Below are positions 12,301 to 27,300 of a stretch of DNA of 64,000 bases, one piece after another. Positions within the stretch are counted from its first letter, which is position 1. Each line of letters opens with the position of its first letter. Location of the stretch: assembly GCA_013396995.1 (NCBI GenBank), contig VWZP01002219.1:185371-249370 (forward strand). Reading direction: 5' to 3'. Position numbers and translations under genes: made by a program. The stretch is from Dicaeum eximium. Lineage: Eukaryota > Chordata > Aves > Passeriformes > Dicaeidae. The notes under the pieces are model-generated. The model made no database searches, had not been told where the DNA came from, and saw only the letters and a program-made list of their open reading frames with translations.

Positions 12301-15300
12301 TCTGCTATTACAATTCAGTACCCTTCTCCCTCTTCTACATTTTCACAGAGCTCAACAATCGACGAGATGAGTTCTGCCAGCTCCCCAAATCTCCCCAGGC
12401 TGCCGTATTTCCTACTCTAACCACAATACTCATTCACAGGCAGGAACAGCTCCTTCCTGCAACCATTTCAATTACACAAGCCTGCTGCACACCCATCAAC
12501 CTACAAAACAAGCTCCCTAACAATGGGATGCAGCCTTTTGTCTGCCTTTCACCCCCGCCCAGGTTCAATGCTGCATCCCTGGTGAATTAACTTTGATCAT
12601 GCCTCACGCTGCAGGTTATTCATACACACCAACAGACAAAATCCAGCCACTCTACACCATGTGAGCCCTTCCCAATACTCCAGCTGGACATAACAGTGCC
12701 TGCATTTCCTATTATTGGGACCAGTTTTTCATCTAGTCTTGCACACCACCTGTGACTCACAGGCCTAGGCCACAGAGACAATGATTTACTGCCTTCTAAA
12801 AACCCAAAAAACACGAGATGCTGTAAGAGCAGCCACCATTAACCTGATCTGCAGCCAACTGTGTAATGTGAAAAAAACTCCTTAAAGCAGGTTACTCCTT
12901 CCTCAAGCAATGCTGAAAATGCTAACACTATTATTTTAACACCTGTACTTGTCTGACAAGCTCCCCCGTGGGTGGCTTCTATTATTGTCAAAGTGACTTA
13001 ACCATTAACCCCATTCAAAGATGATCTAGCTAATTGGGACAAATTTGGCTTTGGTCTCAGGCTGTAATACAGATCTAGGTAACAAAGTCAACCCAATGAA
13101 ATGCTCTTGTTAACGGAGTTATCGTTTAAACTATTTTTAGGAAGAGTTCTTAAAGGCTGCAACATTATCCTCTACAGGATACAGCAGGTATCCTGAATTT
13201 CAACTCCACTACTCAAGAGTTTGAGCTCCTAGAATAAGCAAAATAAAAAAACAGTAACTGAACCATCCTTCCAAAAACTGAGTATTGTCCTTCTGTATAT
13301 CTCCACACACCATTAACAAACAAACAAACAAAAAANACACACAGGAAAGGCTAGGTCAGCCATTGAAAATTATTCTACACTTCTTAAGTCAGTAATGGAA
13401 CATTTTATTTTAAAAGCAAGGGGCAAAAAAAAAAGTAGTAGAACACATCTCAAGATGTACTCAGCTTGCTGGATTAGCTTAAGCTAGCATTAGCAAAAAA
13501 ACTCAGTAGTTGCACTGTTCCAGACAACCCACTGACAAAAGGTTGTCTGGGAGCAGCTGGCCAAAATCTTTTGTTAAGATTCTAATTCTGACTCCAAAAG
13601 TGACTTGCTAAATCACAAATTTTTTTTTCCCCTCAATAAGGTATTTCTATGCTGTTTATTTACTTCTCTCAACTCTTTTCAGCCATTTTCTGAACTTCTT
13701 TTCTTTCACTCTTTGTCATTTCACTTTTTTTTTNNNNNNNNNNNNNNNNNNNNNNNNNNNNNNNTTTTTTTTTTTTTTTTTTTTTTTTGGTGAGGAAGAA
13801 AGGAAAAGAGGAGACCAACAATGCTACAAAATGATTACAGATAATATTTACCTCCATCCTTAGTTCACCAGTATCCCAAACAAAACAGCAAATGACAAAA
13901 TTCCTATTGTTTAGCAGCTAGAACCACTCAAGCTTCTGGGGAAAAACAAAAAGTATTTTCCCCTCTTATAACACACCTTCCATACATTCCAGTTCTTTGA
14001 ACATCTGCAAATATTCTCCTTCCAGGTCAATGAAACTCATCCAGGAATTAAAGCTGGGGTTTCTTTTTTCCAAAGAAGAGCTCTTCTCTTAAGGAAGTGA
14101 CACCAAAAGATGCCTCATAAGCTACTACTCTAAAAGCCTTAAGGCTTGCTGTGATACCCCCCCACACCACCTCTTCCATTTTCTCTGTTTAAACACTGTC
14201 CCTCCCCCTGCTGCTTTCCAAGCATCTTCCACACACCCCTCCAGCACAAGGGGATTAAGAGCTTTCAAAAGAAGCATTGAAAAGGAAACAGTGCTCAGGT
14301 TCTCCTTCCTGCAGCTGAATATCTGAAGGTACTTTTGGTGTCCTCTTTACCAGAAACAACAACAATTACTCTTCCTACTACTACAGGTTCACATTTTAAG
14401 CTTAATCACATGGTTTCATCAAAGTGCTCTAGTCATGAGATTAGATATGAGGAAAAAATAGTTCCCCCTGTGAGGATGGTGAGGCCCTGGCAGAGGTTTC
14501 CCAGAGAAGCTGTGGCTGCCCCATCCCTGGAAGAGTCCAAGGAGAGGTTGGATGGGGCTTGGAGCAGCCTGGGATAGTGGAAGGTGTCCCTGCCCATGGC
14601 AGAGAGGTGAAAGGAGATGATCATCAAGGTGCCCCTTCCAACCCACACCACTCTATGATTCTATGAACAGAAAAGAAAATCAGGAGCATGGATGGAATTC
14701 GAAGATCCCTTTCCCACTGGCTATGAACAGAAATTACGGGTCTGAAATATTTTCAACAATGTAAATTTCTGCTGGCAAAGCCAGCAGTGACATGTTCCAA
14801 AGTCATGGAGGGAACAAATAACTGTGGTATGAACTGGTGAGGACCTAAAGCAGACCACTTCCTACAACACCACGTTTACTCTTGGTTTTGATGCAACTTC
14901 TGGTTTCCTCTCAATGACCAAATGAAGATGCTCTTGGTGCAAAGCTGCCTGCTGCCATTTGGTTTGCAACAAAAATATTAAGCGGCACCTTAGACAATTA
15001 AATTCTTGCTCTGAGGCACCTCTTACCATTAGAGTCCTCCACTTCTTCAGCAGGAGTGTGGTTCTTGGAGGTGTGGTGGGCGTGTGAGGCTGCAAGGTTG
15101 ACAATGCGGGGTCTTGGTAGTGTCAGTGCTTTCCCATGCACTTTCAAGGAGTGCTCTTTCAGCTGGCTGATTGTCATGGTGGAAAATGAGCAGGAGGAAC
15201 ATTTGTAGGCATGTTCACCTGGGTGAGCGAAATACAGGCAAGTCATCAGCTCACAAAAGAAACAAAATGGGGCCCTCACACTTCTCCTACTGAACTCGGC

Positions 15301-18300
15301 AGTAAAATTCCCACGGACTCTTCAGTGAAAAGACTGATCCCAAAGGAAACAAGCTATGCACGTCTCCTTGTTGGAGCAGTCTGGAGTCTCTGGGTGTGGA
15401 CACCTGCTTTGGACCAAAGTATCACTTTCTGGCAACTGCAGATCCTTGCACAGCGGCTGATGTCAAGAAAAACAGAGACCAGACTTTCAGCATGCCTGTG
15501 TTGCATGGTATGGGAAGAAAACAGACTCTGGGATGAAAATGGAGCAACTTAACCACAGCACTTCCAAATTTGTTTGGGAGCACAGCAACGAGAGATGGTG
15601 AAGTCGTTTGCTTCTGCATGCAGCACATCCAGCGTCATTATTAATGAAGCAAGAAGGACACCACAAAACTCTAACAAAGGGCCCTCCACAAACAAAAAAA
15701 AGAGAAAAAAAAATTTAAAAGAAAAAAAAAAAAGTGTGTGGTGTAATTACAATTGGGAAAGGTTACAGTTTTCCTTATGAAAAACCTGGCATGAGGCAGC
15801 ATTGATCTTCACAGAAGTGGCAACCAAGTCAAGGCTGGTGAACATGGCAATGCCAAGTACAAAAGGGTGCATCTACCAGGCTCTGTGGAAGTGTGTTATG
15901 AGAAAGCACTAAAAGAAGTGAAAGAACAGAAGTAATGCACAGTAGTGGATTTAATTTTGAATACCTTCCAAGCCATAGAGACAGCAAACAAGGGGAAACA
16001 AATCCTGATACAAGATTTGTTTTGCACGGAGGCATGAAGGCAATTGGAACACAAAGTGAAACTGTCCCAACACAAACAACGTGATATTATACACAGGTGC
16101 CAAGTTATTGTTTTGGAAGTGCCACTTCCATGTACAAGAGTAACACTGGCCACATATGAGTTGTACATAAAGTGCCAAAACTAATACAGGAGCGAAATAT
16201 TCATGAACAGCAACAGAAGAACGAGAGTTTTGGTAATGGATGAAGCAGAAGATGTTTTCCACCTCTTGACAAATCCAGCAAAGAAGGTTCTCAAGCAGCA
16301 CTGTTTCCCACACCAGAAATAAGTGAACCAAAAGAGAATACAGAAACACACGTGTTTGCAGCCATTCAGAGTAAGCACACCTGCAATGATTAGCAACCAT
16401 CCTCCACAAAACTCCCACCCCTGTCTTCCAGAAAAACCATGCTAACCATCAGGACAAAATACAAACTCTTAGAACGCCCTTTTTTTGGTGCATCTGAAAA
16501 AGAACAGATCACTCAAAGAGTCTGAGGTGGTGAAATGAAAAACCACCCTGAGTGCTTTTTTGGGTGACATTCCTCACCTGTGCGTTGCACGAGTTACAAA
16601 TTTCCTTTTTACAAACAGAAATACAACATTTCTTCAAGCAGCACGCACGAGTTGCTCAATGGAACGCAGTAATTTAAGGACAAAAGGTATTCCAAGGTAC
16701 CAGTGGGGTGGAGATATAAACCTTCATGGCTTTGTCAGTGCAAGAGATTCCTGGATGACAATGTTTGCACCAACCAACTGTTAACTTAAAAGCACCACAG
16801 GACATTAAAGCAAATAAAGGATGATTACATACCAAGCAGCCCAGACACACTAATAAATATGCCCACTATTAATTTCCAATGGACGTTAAAACATGTAAGG
16901 ATGTGTCAGATTGCAGAGGAAAAGCTACAGTTTGGCCCAACAGAAGTCTTCTGCACCTTTTTTGACTAGTTTTGCTTCTCACAAAGTGATCATATTAATA
17001 CACATACAAATAAGCAAATGTAAGCATTTATGTAGTGGGTCTCAACACTTGATATGTACTTAAAGCTCTATGTTCCAGATGACACAGAAACTGAACAATG
17101 CTCTCATCTTACAATCACCCATTTTTGCATTTCCAGAGTAATTGCTGATTAATAAATTGGTAACAAGGAGTCCTCAAAAGCACAAGCAAAAAAAACAAAC
17201 AAAAAAAACAGGTGAAAAAGTTCAGATGAAAACAACAGAGAGCCCCTTTAGAGAAACTGTAAACTGCTCTGCTCCATGCCAAAGGAGATGGCACACACAC
17301 TGGATGAAAAACAAATGCCAGAAACACTGGTACCAGCTGTCACACAAGAACGGATTTTGTAGTTCACTGAATTTTGATCCATACCCAGAAAATGAGGGAG
17401 AGAGGCAGACTGAGTAAAACACTTCAGGATTCAGGATTACATAGACTTTTAAAGATCTCCAGGAGACTTCAGGAAAAATTCGGGAGGACTGAAGTTTTAA
17501 ATTCTAAATAAATGGATAATGAAGACGATTGACAATTGAAAAAAAAAAAAAGGTAACATAAGAGGGGTTCAGAGAACTACCATGTCATTGAAAAACTGGG
17601 GATTCTGAGAAGTCAGACATGTTTGTTCAGTAATAGCTATTTCTGAATGACTGACTCAAAACACACCGAAGTTCTGGCTGAAAAACAAGCAACTTTTCTG
17701 TGACGTGACCATTCATTTGGTAGAAGTGGGACTGAGGCAGAAACATCTATAAGCCTTTGGAAACTCTATTACCCAAGTCACTGTGCAAGCACTATCTAGG
17801 CAACCATGAAATTGTGTTCTTGTACAATGCAAAACTTGGCCCTTCAAGGGGTGTCCGTCCACTGAACAAAGCTCAGAGGCATGAATTCCTAATAAATAAA
17901 TAAATGAATTACATGAAAAGAAGTGTGAAGTATGTATTAGTTGCACGGTAACTTTGGGTCTAAAAACCTGGCAGGTTCAAGCAAGGAGTCCAGCTGAGTA
18001 ATAGCATAAAGAAAACATTACTTTATGGTTGGTGAAAATAAAGAACCATGGCTCCTCCATACAGGATGTGGGATTCTGTGAACTGGAACTGCTGCATACA
18101 GCTGGATTTCCTAGAAGGGACAGAATGCCATGGTCCTCCCATACAAAAGGAAGATGGCAAAGGTTAAGCTAATCTACTTTATCCATCCAAGTACAGAAAT
18201 TGGCACAAGCTCTGTGAAATCCAAAAAACAATACAGGAAACCAAGTACACAAGACCATAAATCCCTCCTTTATTTCTGTAGATGAAAAATGCCTTTGGAT

Positions 18301-21300
18301 CAATGGCAACAATATATATATTTTTGTATCAGCAGACAGATACAAATTTCTTACACCTTTTCTCCCCATTTTTCCACCTTCCTCCTCCACCCCACAGTAT
18401 ATGACTTTGAGTACGCAAATAACAGAAAAAGGAACATACTTGTGGGTCATTTTTATTAGAAACTCCTGCTCAAGGAGTTTCTACTCACAACTTTTTAACA
18501 ACTGGGCTAGTTTTCAGGTTTTCAGACTGGTCACTATTCTATTACTTGCACCAGAGTGCATGTTTGGATTGCAGACCAAAAGATAACCTTTCAATGCAGG
18601 GTATGTGACGGTGCCAAGAGTCTACGGCCAAGGAATAAAGATGAGGAAATCCCGAGTCTCACTTTTTAATAATCAAAGGTGAAACAGTTTCAGGTGACCT
18701 ACTCTGTGTGACACATCACCTTCCCAATTCCTGTTCCTCAAGAAGCATGTCTTGCTTGCTTGCTGGTATGGATTCCGTACTGAAATACAGAGATTTGCAA
18801 GACAAATTTCCGAATTTGGAAACACGGTTTTGACCTTCTCAGTCTGTTGCACACAGACTTGACTCCCAATGTTCACAGGTTTTAACAGGAAAGCCAGCAT
18901 AAGACTCTATCAAAAACCAAAGTGCTGTTCACAGTCTTTTTCCCAGAGTCACCTAAAGCACAAACATAAATACAAAGAGCAGAGCAATGCTCGCTGCCAA
19001 TTTCGTTATGGCATCTATGGTGTAAGAGATGAAATTCACTTGGAGAAAAGCAGAAATAAGGAAAAAATATCAGTCATGTAAAAGAACAGAGAAGAAAAAA
19101 GTTCTTGAGGTACCCACAGTTTTAAATCCTTGCCCTTCCCCTTACCCAAACTCCCACTTATCCCAACAGGTTCCACCGGCTGGCCAGCCACGACTGCGAC
19201 CTCTGGAAAAAACCTTACCCAGTTCTGGTGACAAAACACGTGGTTCAACCCAGCATCTGTGATCAGCCACAAGAACACAGTGGGCCATTTCAGCTGCAAG
19301 AGGGAAACACTTACCAGCGTGAGCCTTGAGGATATGGGTTTTCAGGCGGCTGTTGTAGGAGGACTTGAAGGGGCAGAGCTTGCAGCGGAAGGGCTTGTGG
19401 TGTCCGTGGTGGGTCTGCATGTGCCGGTCCAGGCTGCACAGGAGACAGAAAAGGGAGACAGGAAAGGGTCAGTGGTGTCAGCTGTCCCTTCAGAGGCAAA
19501 GCAAAGCACTTTTACAGCAACAGCAGGGCAAGTAAGGATCTTTTCTCACACCTCTCTCGCTAACAAATTCAACAGGTCTGCTCGCACAAAGTCAAATCTG
19601 GCGTCAAGGAAAGGAGCAGAGCTGACACCAATTCTGTTTATAGAGAGAGCAAGCCTAAATAAACTCATAGGGCAAGATTAGTATAAATTAAGTCATGCAT
19701 GATCCAGACTGAAAGGACCAGTTGAAGAAACATGAAACAGGCAAGAAATTATTTTCTTATTAAATTATCGTTACACAATTTTTCTCCAGCCAAACATTTT
19801 TGTGAAAATATATATGTCCCCTCTTGTCCTGTTGAGCAAGGGTAAAAAAAAAAAATTTTTTTTTGTTGACCAGCTTTACTGAGGAAGCCTTCTTTTGGTT
19901 ACAGCAGCAAAAGCAGATTAGAGATCGTGCTCTGGGGAGGGTGCCAGCAGGCTACAGTTGATGAGTTCCAGGATTAAAAGGCAGCAGAGTTTCAGAAGCA
20001 GCAGTGTAGGAGATTCTACATGAAGCTCAGCAGGAGAAGAAGGGGTGGCAAAGACCAGCCTCTACTTTTTTCAGGGAAAATGGAAGTACCAACAGCCTGA
20101 ATACTGCGAAGTGATCAAAAACTGCTCTCGACACAATTTGTCCTAACAGCTCAGTGAAGTTTGGAGGAGAAAAAAAGGATGTTTTCCACTTTTTCTAACA
20201 GAAGATCAAATTCATTCTAACTGAGTGAATCCTGCAGAGCTCTGCAGTTCCTAAGCTGTGGCTGACAGACATGAATTCACTGTCCCTGGGTGGCAGGCAG
20301 GTAGTCTGAGCCCAAGCTCTAAATATTTTCAGTGCAGCCTCTACTTTGGACATATTTATGCTCTGTGATCTGGTCTTAGCTTGAGTCATCTCATGCATGG
20401 TGATGGAACAACAACGGGGCAGAGACGCTGCAGGAGCTGCAAATTGCCAAAACTGCCCTCCACCCCCACTTCAGTTCTAGGTGTATTTCAGGGCTAGTTC
20501 TTTTTATTTGTCCTAAATTGTCCTGCTCTTTTACAGAGTACCAACATGTAGCTCAAATAGCAGCCCTGTCACACTACACAAGATTTCACGTGATCTTCAG
20601 TCCCACACTGAGAAGAGCCTGAGCCAGAAAATCCCTGTTTACGAGAGCTAACACTGGAGCCTGTGTATTCAAACATCTGATAACAGCAAAAAAATAGAAA
20701 ATGAACTTGTATCTCCTCTCAGGGTCACTTCATACAAACACAACTTAGCAGAAATCCAGGATGGAGTTCGGGACATAGGTTTTCTAAAGAAATGGGGGAA
20801 AACATCTCCTAAATGAGTAAGGCTTTGAACACTTGCAGTGAATACTTCATAGAACAAAACTTGTTTTAAACAGCCTCCAGGGAATGTGATTACTTAACAA
20901 TTAAAGCAGACTGCCAAAGAGGTATGTAATACATATTAAGCTATTATAAATATATATACCTTAAGGTATTCGACATGGCAGTAATTAAAACTATGTTCAC
21001 AACCACATAGTTTGCCAGCTGCACTCTTTCAAAAGGAGGTTTTAAACTTTTGGTCAGGTTTGGGAGAATAGTGGGCTGTTCAAACATTTGGCTTGGTTTC
21101 CTCTGCCGACTTAACCTCCCAGGGGAATAATTGCACCAGAAACAAAAACAAAAAGAAGCAAACAACTTCAACAACAGAGACCACACCTATTATCAAGTTA
21201 GGTGGTGAGTTCTTCCCTGCCATCCACCAGTTTTTCATTCACCCATCCTGCAACTTCTGGGACATGACTTATCCTCAGTAGGAAACAGGGTGACTGGACA

Positions 21301-24300
21301 CCAAACCCAACAAAAGTCTGATTCTTGAAGCAAGTTTACCAGGCAAACAGCAAGCCCTGAAGGGGCTCCCCTCACTTGTCAGCCTTGCCAAAGCAGAGAG
21401 GGATACACCCAGCAGTGCACATCCTTCCTCCAAGTCCCTCTCCTACCCTTGGCTGCTCAATCTCCTGGACCTTTCCAACTGTGGCATCGATCTGCAAGGC
21501 TGTGACACCAGCAGAAACCTTGCTTTTTTAACACAAGGAAGTAAAAAATGTCTTCTCTTCCACACTCATTTGATTGTGAAATGGTGACATCATCAGCAAA
21601 TTTAAGAGTGCTGTGAATGCCTGCATCAAATGAGCACCTGGATCTGTCTCCTTTTGTTAAAACAGTGAACAAGCAGCTCTCTCCCCAGAAATTTAGAGGA
21701 AACACAGACCTGTGAATCAGGTCCAGGGCGCCACTGGAAAATATATCACAAACCCCATTTTTGGGGGAACACATATATTTTTATTATTAAAATAGCTTTA
21801 AGTTTGTTAGTTTTAAAAATTAACTCAAATCTCCGGGAAACAAATGATAAGAAATGTGACCATTAATGATGACCATTTATCAGACAAGGAAGCAGGATGA
21901 GGGAGTCACTCATACAACACACTGTTACGAATTTAAAATATTTGTGGACTGAAACTGCATGCCATAATTACAAAAAAAAAAATCTGATTTAAGGTAAATT
22001 TACGACACTGTTTTAACATCAGAAATGAAAGCTCAGCCTACAAAAAACTGTAGTAATTGCAAACAAGGTAGCTATATGCAGCAGAAGTTTCTTAAATATG
22101 GAAGGTTAACTTTTCTCTTCTTGGCTTGTTAATTCTCATGCATTTGACAAAGATGCATAAGTGGTGGGCTGCACTGCTTGCCTGCTGAAATAATCCTTAT
22201 TCTTTGGCTGGCATGCTTCTCCCCCTGTGTGCAAAAAGAGGGCTAACAAGAATTCAAGAAGATACAAAGGTGCAAATCTTTTACCAACAGCCAACCACAA
22301 TGGCCAAAAAGACTTTTTTGCAGCGTGGAAAACACGTGAACACCACGAGAAAAGCGCGGCTCAACATCAAGCCAGGCGAGCTGTTCTTCAGTGCCAGCCC
22401 ACAAAACAGCACCACTGGCTGGCAATTCTTCAGGAAACAACAACAAAAATAAAAAATAAAATAAAATTTTTAAAAACCCCACAACTTACTTGTGCCTGAA
22501 AGCAGAGACAAAGGAGCAATACTGGCAGCTGTACTTGTCTTCCCGGGCAAACATGGCCAGAGCCAAGTGACTCCTCTCGTGGGATCGCAGACCCTGCATA
22601 GACATCAAAACCCGGTCACACTGGCTGCAGTGGTAGCCCCCAGGCCTGGCTTCATCTTCCAGGGACGCTCCATATTCAGCTTCTGTAAATTCCACAATGC
22701 CAGGGTCTTTGGCTCCCTCAAAACCCTCCATCAAAGTTGTGTTTGAAGGATCTTCAGCTTCCTGCTAAAAAACACATATCCCCCCACAAAAGCCATCAAT
22801 TCTCTCTCCCTTCTGCCCCTCAGTCTTTACCCTATGTTCACCAGAATGTCCAGGCTTCCCACTGCATTATTTCTCTAAACATATCCCTACACAAACTCCA
22901 CATCAATGGCTTTCTGAAAAAATAAAATTACCTATTCTTTGGAGAGAAAAACATAATTACATCAATTATATTCATGCATGCATATGTAAAAAAAAAACCT
23001 CATCTCACTCCTTGAGCAAGTTTGTGTCAGATCATGCAAAAAGCCAAGAAACCTATCTTTCAATGGTCTTGGTGTGAATCTTCTAAACTTGATCAGATAA
23101 TAATTAATAAGTTACAGAGAAGTTAATTTCAGTTTATTTTGCTATAACTGACTGTAGGTATACAGTCTGATTATTAGCTGCAGACTAATACAGCTGTCTA
23201 CTCTTCAGGAGAGTTTGTCCATCAATGTTAAACTCTCAAGAAACAAGCTGGTACACTAAGACCCTAGAACCCTCTAAAAACATAGAGCAAACAGAAAAAG
23301 TCTTTTTTCTAACTCTTTCATAACTTTCCTTTCCCATTTCTAACCAGAGCATGCATTTGTGCAGCTACTTAAACATCCTGTAAGAGGCATTTCCAGCACA
23401 TTCTTTAGGCTGTGGCTTTCAGCTTTTGTTCCCTGATGCAAGATTTTATTTACTCAAAAGAAAGCACTGACCCTACACAAGCATCACTTGAGAAGTGAGA
23501 AAAAGAGGGAAAGGACTCTTAGAAGGGAAGCATCTGAATCTGTCAGGAGGAGTACCAGGTGAGAAGGTAAGGAAAGGGCAGTGGTAGGGCAATGAAAGCT
23601 CTCTTAGGTGGGGAGAGTTAGGCTGTGGAGGACACGGCTTCATCCCAAAAAGCAGATTATGTCACCAAAAAAGGCGTGTCAGTCAGGCAGCAGGAGCAGC
23701 TGACAAGAGGTAGCTCCCACAGCCTTGGTTCACTTTCACTTCCCCTGCCAATAAATATCCTAGAAATCAGACTTTGGAACACCACTTGTCCTTGGAGATG
23801 TCACAGGAGGCACCCCTTTCCACAGGGAGAAAGGAACAACACGTTTGCACCTCATCACCTGAAGGGGATCACTGGCTCAGCTGGCCACTGAATGTTTTGT
23901 TTGGAGCCAGCCTGCAAATTCCATGTGGAAAGGTGTACCTCAAGCAGCTTCGCACATTTGTATGGGCAGGCTTCCTCTTCCTAAAATAAAAGTCATATAC
24001 ATGCAGAAAAAAAGAAAACAAAATACTCTTTCTGAGCTTAAAAACCTAGCCATAAAGTAGCTGAGAGAAAGTTCCCCGCTCATAAACCACCTTTTGGTCA
24101 TCAACGACACCAACTCCTTTGTGGCTGAGAAGAAATGAGCATTAGAGAGTCTTCGTGCCCCTGGATTGAGAGTGAAAAAAAGTTAAAACATCTTGAAAAA
24201 GAACCAAACGCACTTCAGAAATTTAGTGTGAGATTAAAACACCATGCTGAACCGGAATGCCCAGCTCAAAACACATTCAACTCCACAAGAGCTCTCCACA

Positions 24301-27300
24301 GGTTATCAATGAGGCCTTTATTTTAAACAATGCAAGTAGTTTCAGCCACTTTCAGTCACCTTTAAGGAATTCTTACCTTTACAGTGGCCGACACAGAAGA
24401 GACATTCCCGTACTGGACGTGCTTGCGGAGGTGATTGCAGATGGCTCGAAGTGTTGGATGGACTTCCACGCAAAACTTGCATTTGTAGCCAACCACCTTC
24501 CTCTCCTTGAGTTTTGAAACATCTTCCAAGTGTCCAAAAGCCTGTTTGAGCACACAAGAATAAACCACTGAAGCAGCTTTTGTCACCTTGTTTTCAGGAG
24601 CACAGACCACACTTTAGATCTGATGTTAAAATTGATGTCCAGTCTTGCAGAACTGCAAGGTCAATTTCTGCTGAGATCATTAATTCCTACAAAGCAAGTG
24701 GACAACACATCTATGCAGAAGAAACATTCAGTTTATGGCTAACAGTGGTCCTCTAGAAGACCATTTTGGTTTGGCCTGGAACTGTCCCTCCTCCTCTTCC
24801 ATGACCCCATAACCTCCCCAACTTCTGTGCAAAGCTTTTCCTGCGCAAGTGTATTGTTTCAAACTGAAGCAGAAGAAGGGGGTAAGTGGGCAAGAAATGG
24901 GAGAAACAATTTGGTCCCCTCCTTATGAGGCACTTGCCCAAAGCTGTCACAAGATAGATCCATGTCATGTTAATCCGGAGTGCTCAATGAGAGAAAGGAC
25001 TGAGAGAGAGAAAGTTGGGAAGAAAACCGATGTGTTATTCAGAGGGACACTGAAGAAGGGGAATGGGACATTTTGTAGAGAATCTGCTACAAAGTACATG
25101 GCAGCCTTGCCACAAAAGAACAAGCGACTGTCAGACACAGATGGCCCTCCAGAAGCGTGGGAGGGAGGAAAGAAGATAAAGAAAATACTGAAGGAAGCGG
25201 CAGGAAGGAACAAGGTTTCCTACAGAACCTAGGGAGATGTGGTGGATGGATGAGGAAATTAAAGCAGGATGTGCAATTGACTTATGGGGCTCACTGGCAC
25301 TCTGAGTTATTCATTAGCCTGTGGTCATTTGGCTGTCAAAGAGAACATGCAAGTGGGCATTGGTGGGCTCCCTGGTGGGGAGCAGGGGGCAGAGAAAGAG
25401 ACCAGACACACAAATCCTTACCCTCTCTTGTTTGAAATCTGTAGAAACACCATCTGCATATTTCTGCTTGCTCAAAAGCTGTTTCCTCCTCTCCTGACGT
25501 TTGGCACGCTTCTGGAATTCCTCATTGTGACCATTCAAGTGTGCAGTCAGCTCTGCCGTGCTATGCAATTTTATATCACAGTGCTTGCACTGGTAGACAG
25601 GGCTCTGAGAGCGGGTGCCACTTCCAAGTATGGAAAAGTCCCTCTTCAAATCCTTGCTGTGGTGGTCAGTGTAATGCATGCACAGCAGCTCTGCCGTGCT
25701 GAAGGACAGCTTGAAACATTTAATGCACCTGAAGGGAAGCCACTCAATTTCCTGAGCCTCAGCCTCCACCTCAGGCTTTTCGAAGTCGTTCCTCTCCTCG
25801 GCTGGAGCTGGTTTTTCATGCTCATCAGCGTACACGGCAGTGAAGTATCCCCCCAGCTTGCTGGCGTGCTGCTTCTTAGGGAAAACACCAGGATGACGTT
25901 TCATGTAGTGGGACACGATGCCCTTCTTGCTGAAGGACTGGAAGGAACAGAGCGAGCACTTCTTCTTCTCTACAGCCCTCCTCAGCTCCTCGCTGAGCTG
26001 AGGAGTGTCATCCTTGGGAGGAGATGGAATGATCACTTTATTGGGTTTGTCGCTTACTGTCCTGGAGGCTGCCAGGCAGTGAGTGTAGTAAGCATCAATG
26101 TCATGTCTTTTCTGGTAGTGTGCCGCGAGCCCTTTGCGGATGGGGTTGGTGTAGGAGCACAGAGCACACTTGAAGAGGTTGTTCTTGCCCTCCGGCTGCG
26201 CCCGTACGTTGTTGTGTTTGATGCGGTAGTGTCTTGCTATCCCCTTCCGGGTGGAGCAGAAATATTTACAGAGCTGACACCGGAAAACTGTGTGAGACAC
26301 TAAGTGAGAGCTAGAGAAATGAGGCGCCGGCATGGAGACCTCTCCAACATCCTCAGCAGCAATTTCTGGGGAGGCCTTGATTTCAGTCACCATGTCTGGC
26401 TCCACCGAGGCGGACACCTTTGGTGGTGACTGGGCAAAAACATCAAATTCGGGTTGGTTGTGGTACTTCTCATAGTGGATTTTCAGCTTCTCAAGGGTTC
26501 CGTGGGTGTAGGGGCAGAGCTTGCACCGGTAAGCACCATAGCCTTGCTTGAAAATCCTGCTCGTCTCTTCCACGTCATTCTGAGCAATGTCAGTCGACTG
26601 CTCCACGTCATGCACGAAGTCTTCAGCAGTGACTTTCACTGATGGGTGCCGCTTCTGGTAGTGTGTGAGGACGCCATGAATGCGTGTGTTAATGTAGGGG
26701 CAGTGCCTGCACTTGTACACAGCCCCTGGGTTAATGTCTATATCCTGAGCAAAGTCTGCTGCCTTCACTTTCATGCCAGGATGCTTTTTGCCATAGTGTG
26801 TCAGGAGGCCATGCAGGTTGTTGTACTCAGACTGGCACACTGTACACTGGTATGGAGTGGAGGAGATGGCAGGATTTGCAGAAGCCAGCTGGACAGTTTT
26901 TTCATGGGAAAGGCTGGGATCCTCTGCACACTCTGCATCCTGATCCATCTGTGGTGTTGCTATCTGGTCTTCAGAATCCATCCTGACCCCACCTTCATCA
27001 GGCTGTGGCATGGTTTTCTCAACAGTGTCTTTCTCTTTGATGATATCTAACAACACAGATTCATCTCCATTCATGGCCCAAGGGTGAAATGCTTGGTAGT
27101 GATTAGTAATATCCCAAATAGAAGATGCTTCAAAAATGCAGTCTCTGCATTTATAGGTCTTCATCTCCGTTGGCATCACTAGAGCAGGAGGTGAAGGATC
27201 GGGACCTGCCCAGAGTTTGGTTGCCATGTAGGTATAATCAACGTAATGCTCGGGATGTCTCCTTTGGTAATGCACAAGCAAGCCACTCGGCTCTGTGTGT

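Larger units (their letters stand above)
343..15026 (-). other. ZNF462 intron between exons 15027-15218 and 78-342 (14.7 kb)
   Basis: No coding exon is recognisable here, and the flanking exons join directly in the expected family frame (EDSN|DSSYSE). It contains A-rich tracts (799-835, 1643-1680, 6329-6365, 8390-8430), a gap in poly-T at 13734-13764, an ambiguous base at 13336 and one CR1 3' fragment at 14468-14666. The longest open frame is a plus-strand frame at 11916-12590 (224 codons) with no recognisable domain, which I treat as chance. Confidence 0.8.

Noticed and set aside
21457..21774. CR1 reverse transcriptase remnant on the minus strand
   Set aside because: Only a short STLKFADD-like stretch matches and the flanks do not follow CR1 order. 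This is too weak to annotate.
25284..26303. 339-codon plus-strand open frame
   Set aside because: It is antisense to the ZNF462 giant exon; its length comes from the constrained coding sequence on the other strand.
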